The translations under genes and the position numbers were made by a program. DNA of 5,747 bases from SIG575 sp964474295 (lineage in GTDB: Bacteria > Bacillota > Clostridia > Oscillospirales > Acutalibacteraceae), in the NCBI GenBank assembly GCA_964474295.1, contig CAYYRN010000067.1:1-5747 (forward strand), read 5' to 3'. The notes under the pieces were generated by a model. The model saw only the letters and a program-made list of their open reading frames with translations, made no database searches and was not told where the DNA came from. Shown one piece after another: positions 5,738 through 5,747 of this stretch. How positions within the stretch are numbered: the first letter of the stretch is position 1; every line of letters begins with the position of its first letter.

Positions 5738-5747
5738 GAAAGGCGGT

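Larger units (their letters stand above)
5343..5747. other. Gene-free 405-base tail of the window
   Basis: No open frame here has a credible start, ribosome binding site or family resemblance. The stretch holds the hairpins and repeat listed separately, plus a perfect 12-bp palindrome ATAAAATTTTAT at 5415-5426 and a TCACA...TGTGA pair (5386-5390 and 5409-5413). These AT-rich symmetries have no visible gene to regulate. I see no tRNA, CRISPR array or attachment site. Confidence 0.7.

Overview
The window looks like chromosomal DNA from an anaerobic Clostridia-type Firmicute, probably a gut Ruminococcaceae/Oscillospiraceae relative. This rests on a Clostridia-like pyruvate:ferredoxin oxidoreductase, strong GGAGG-type ribosome binding sites, sigma-A promoters with 17-bp spacers, moderate AT-richness, and a palindromic repeat of a kind I recall from gut Clostridia genomes. 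The taxon is an inference.

Layout. Positions 1-1457 (minus strand) hold the first 485 codons of nifJ, whose 3' end lies outside the window. A divergent intergenic region (1458-1724) carries one promoter facing each way plus several short inverted repeats. Rightward, 1725-3368 encodes a GPH-family (MelB-like) cation:sugar symporter. It overlaps by 4 nt a 162-aa membrane protein with an HEYGH metallopeptidase-like motif (3365-3853), so these two form an operon. A separate promoter (3870-3898) then drives a structured leader (about 3905-4000) containing a strong intrinsic terminator, followed by a 442-aa MATE multidrug exporter (4014-5342). The last 405 bases are non-coding. They contain a weak and a strong terminator hairpin, a perfect 14-bp inverted repeat, and a 79-bp palindromic intergenic repeat.

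How the parts work together. NifJ is central fermentative metabolism (pyruvate to acetyl-CoA plus reduced ferredoxin) and shares only the intergenic region with the sugar symporter. The symporter and the HEYGH protein should be made together. The MATE gene appears to be its own unit, controlled by transcription attenuation: a 10-bp hairpin and the terminator compete for the same GCC. A ligand-responsive leader in front of a MATE exporter is the arrangement of the guanidine-IV (mepA-motif) riboswitch, and that is the most interesting hypothesis here. I could not confirm the aptamer consensus from memory.
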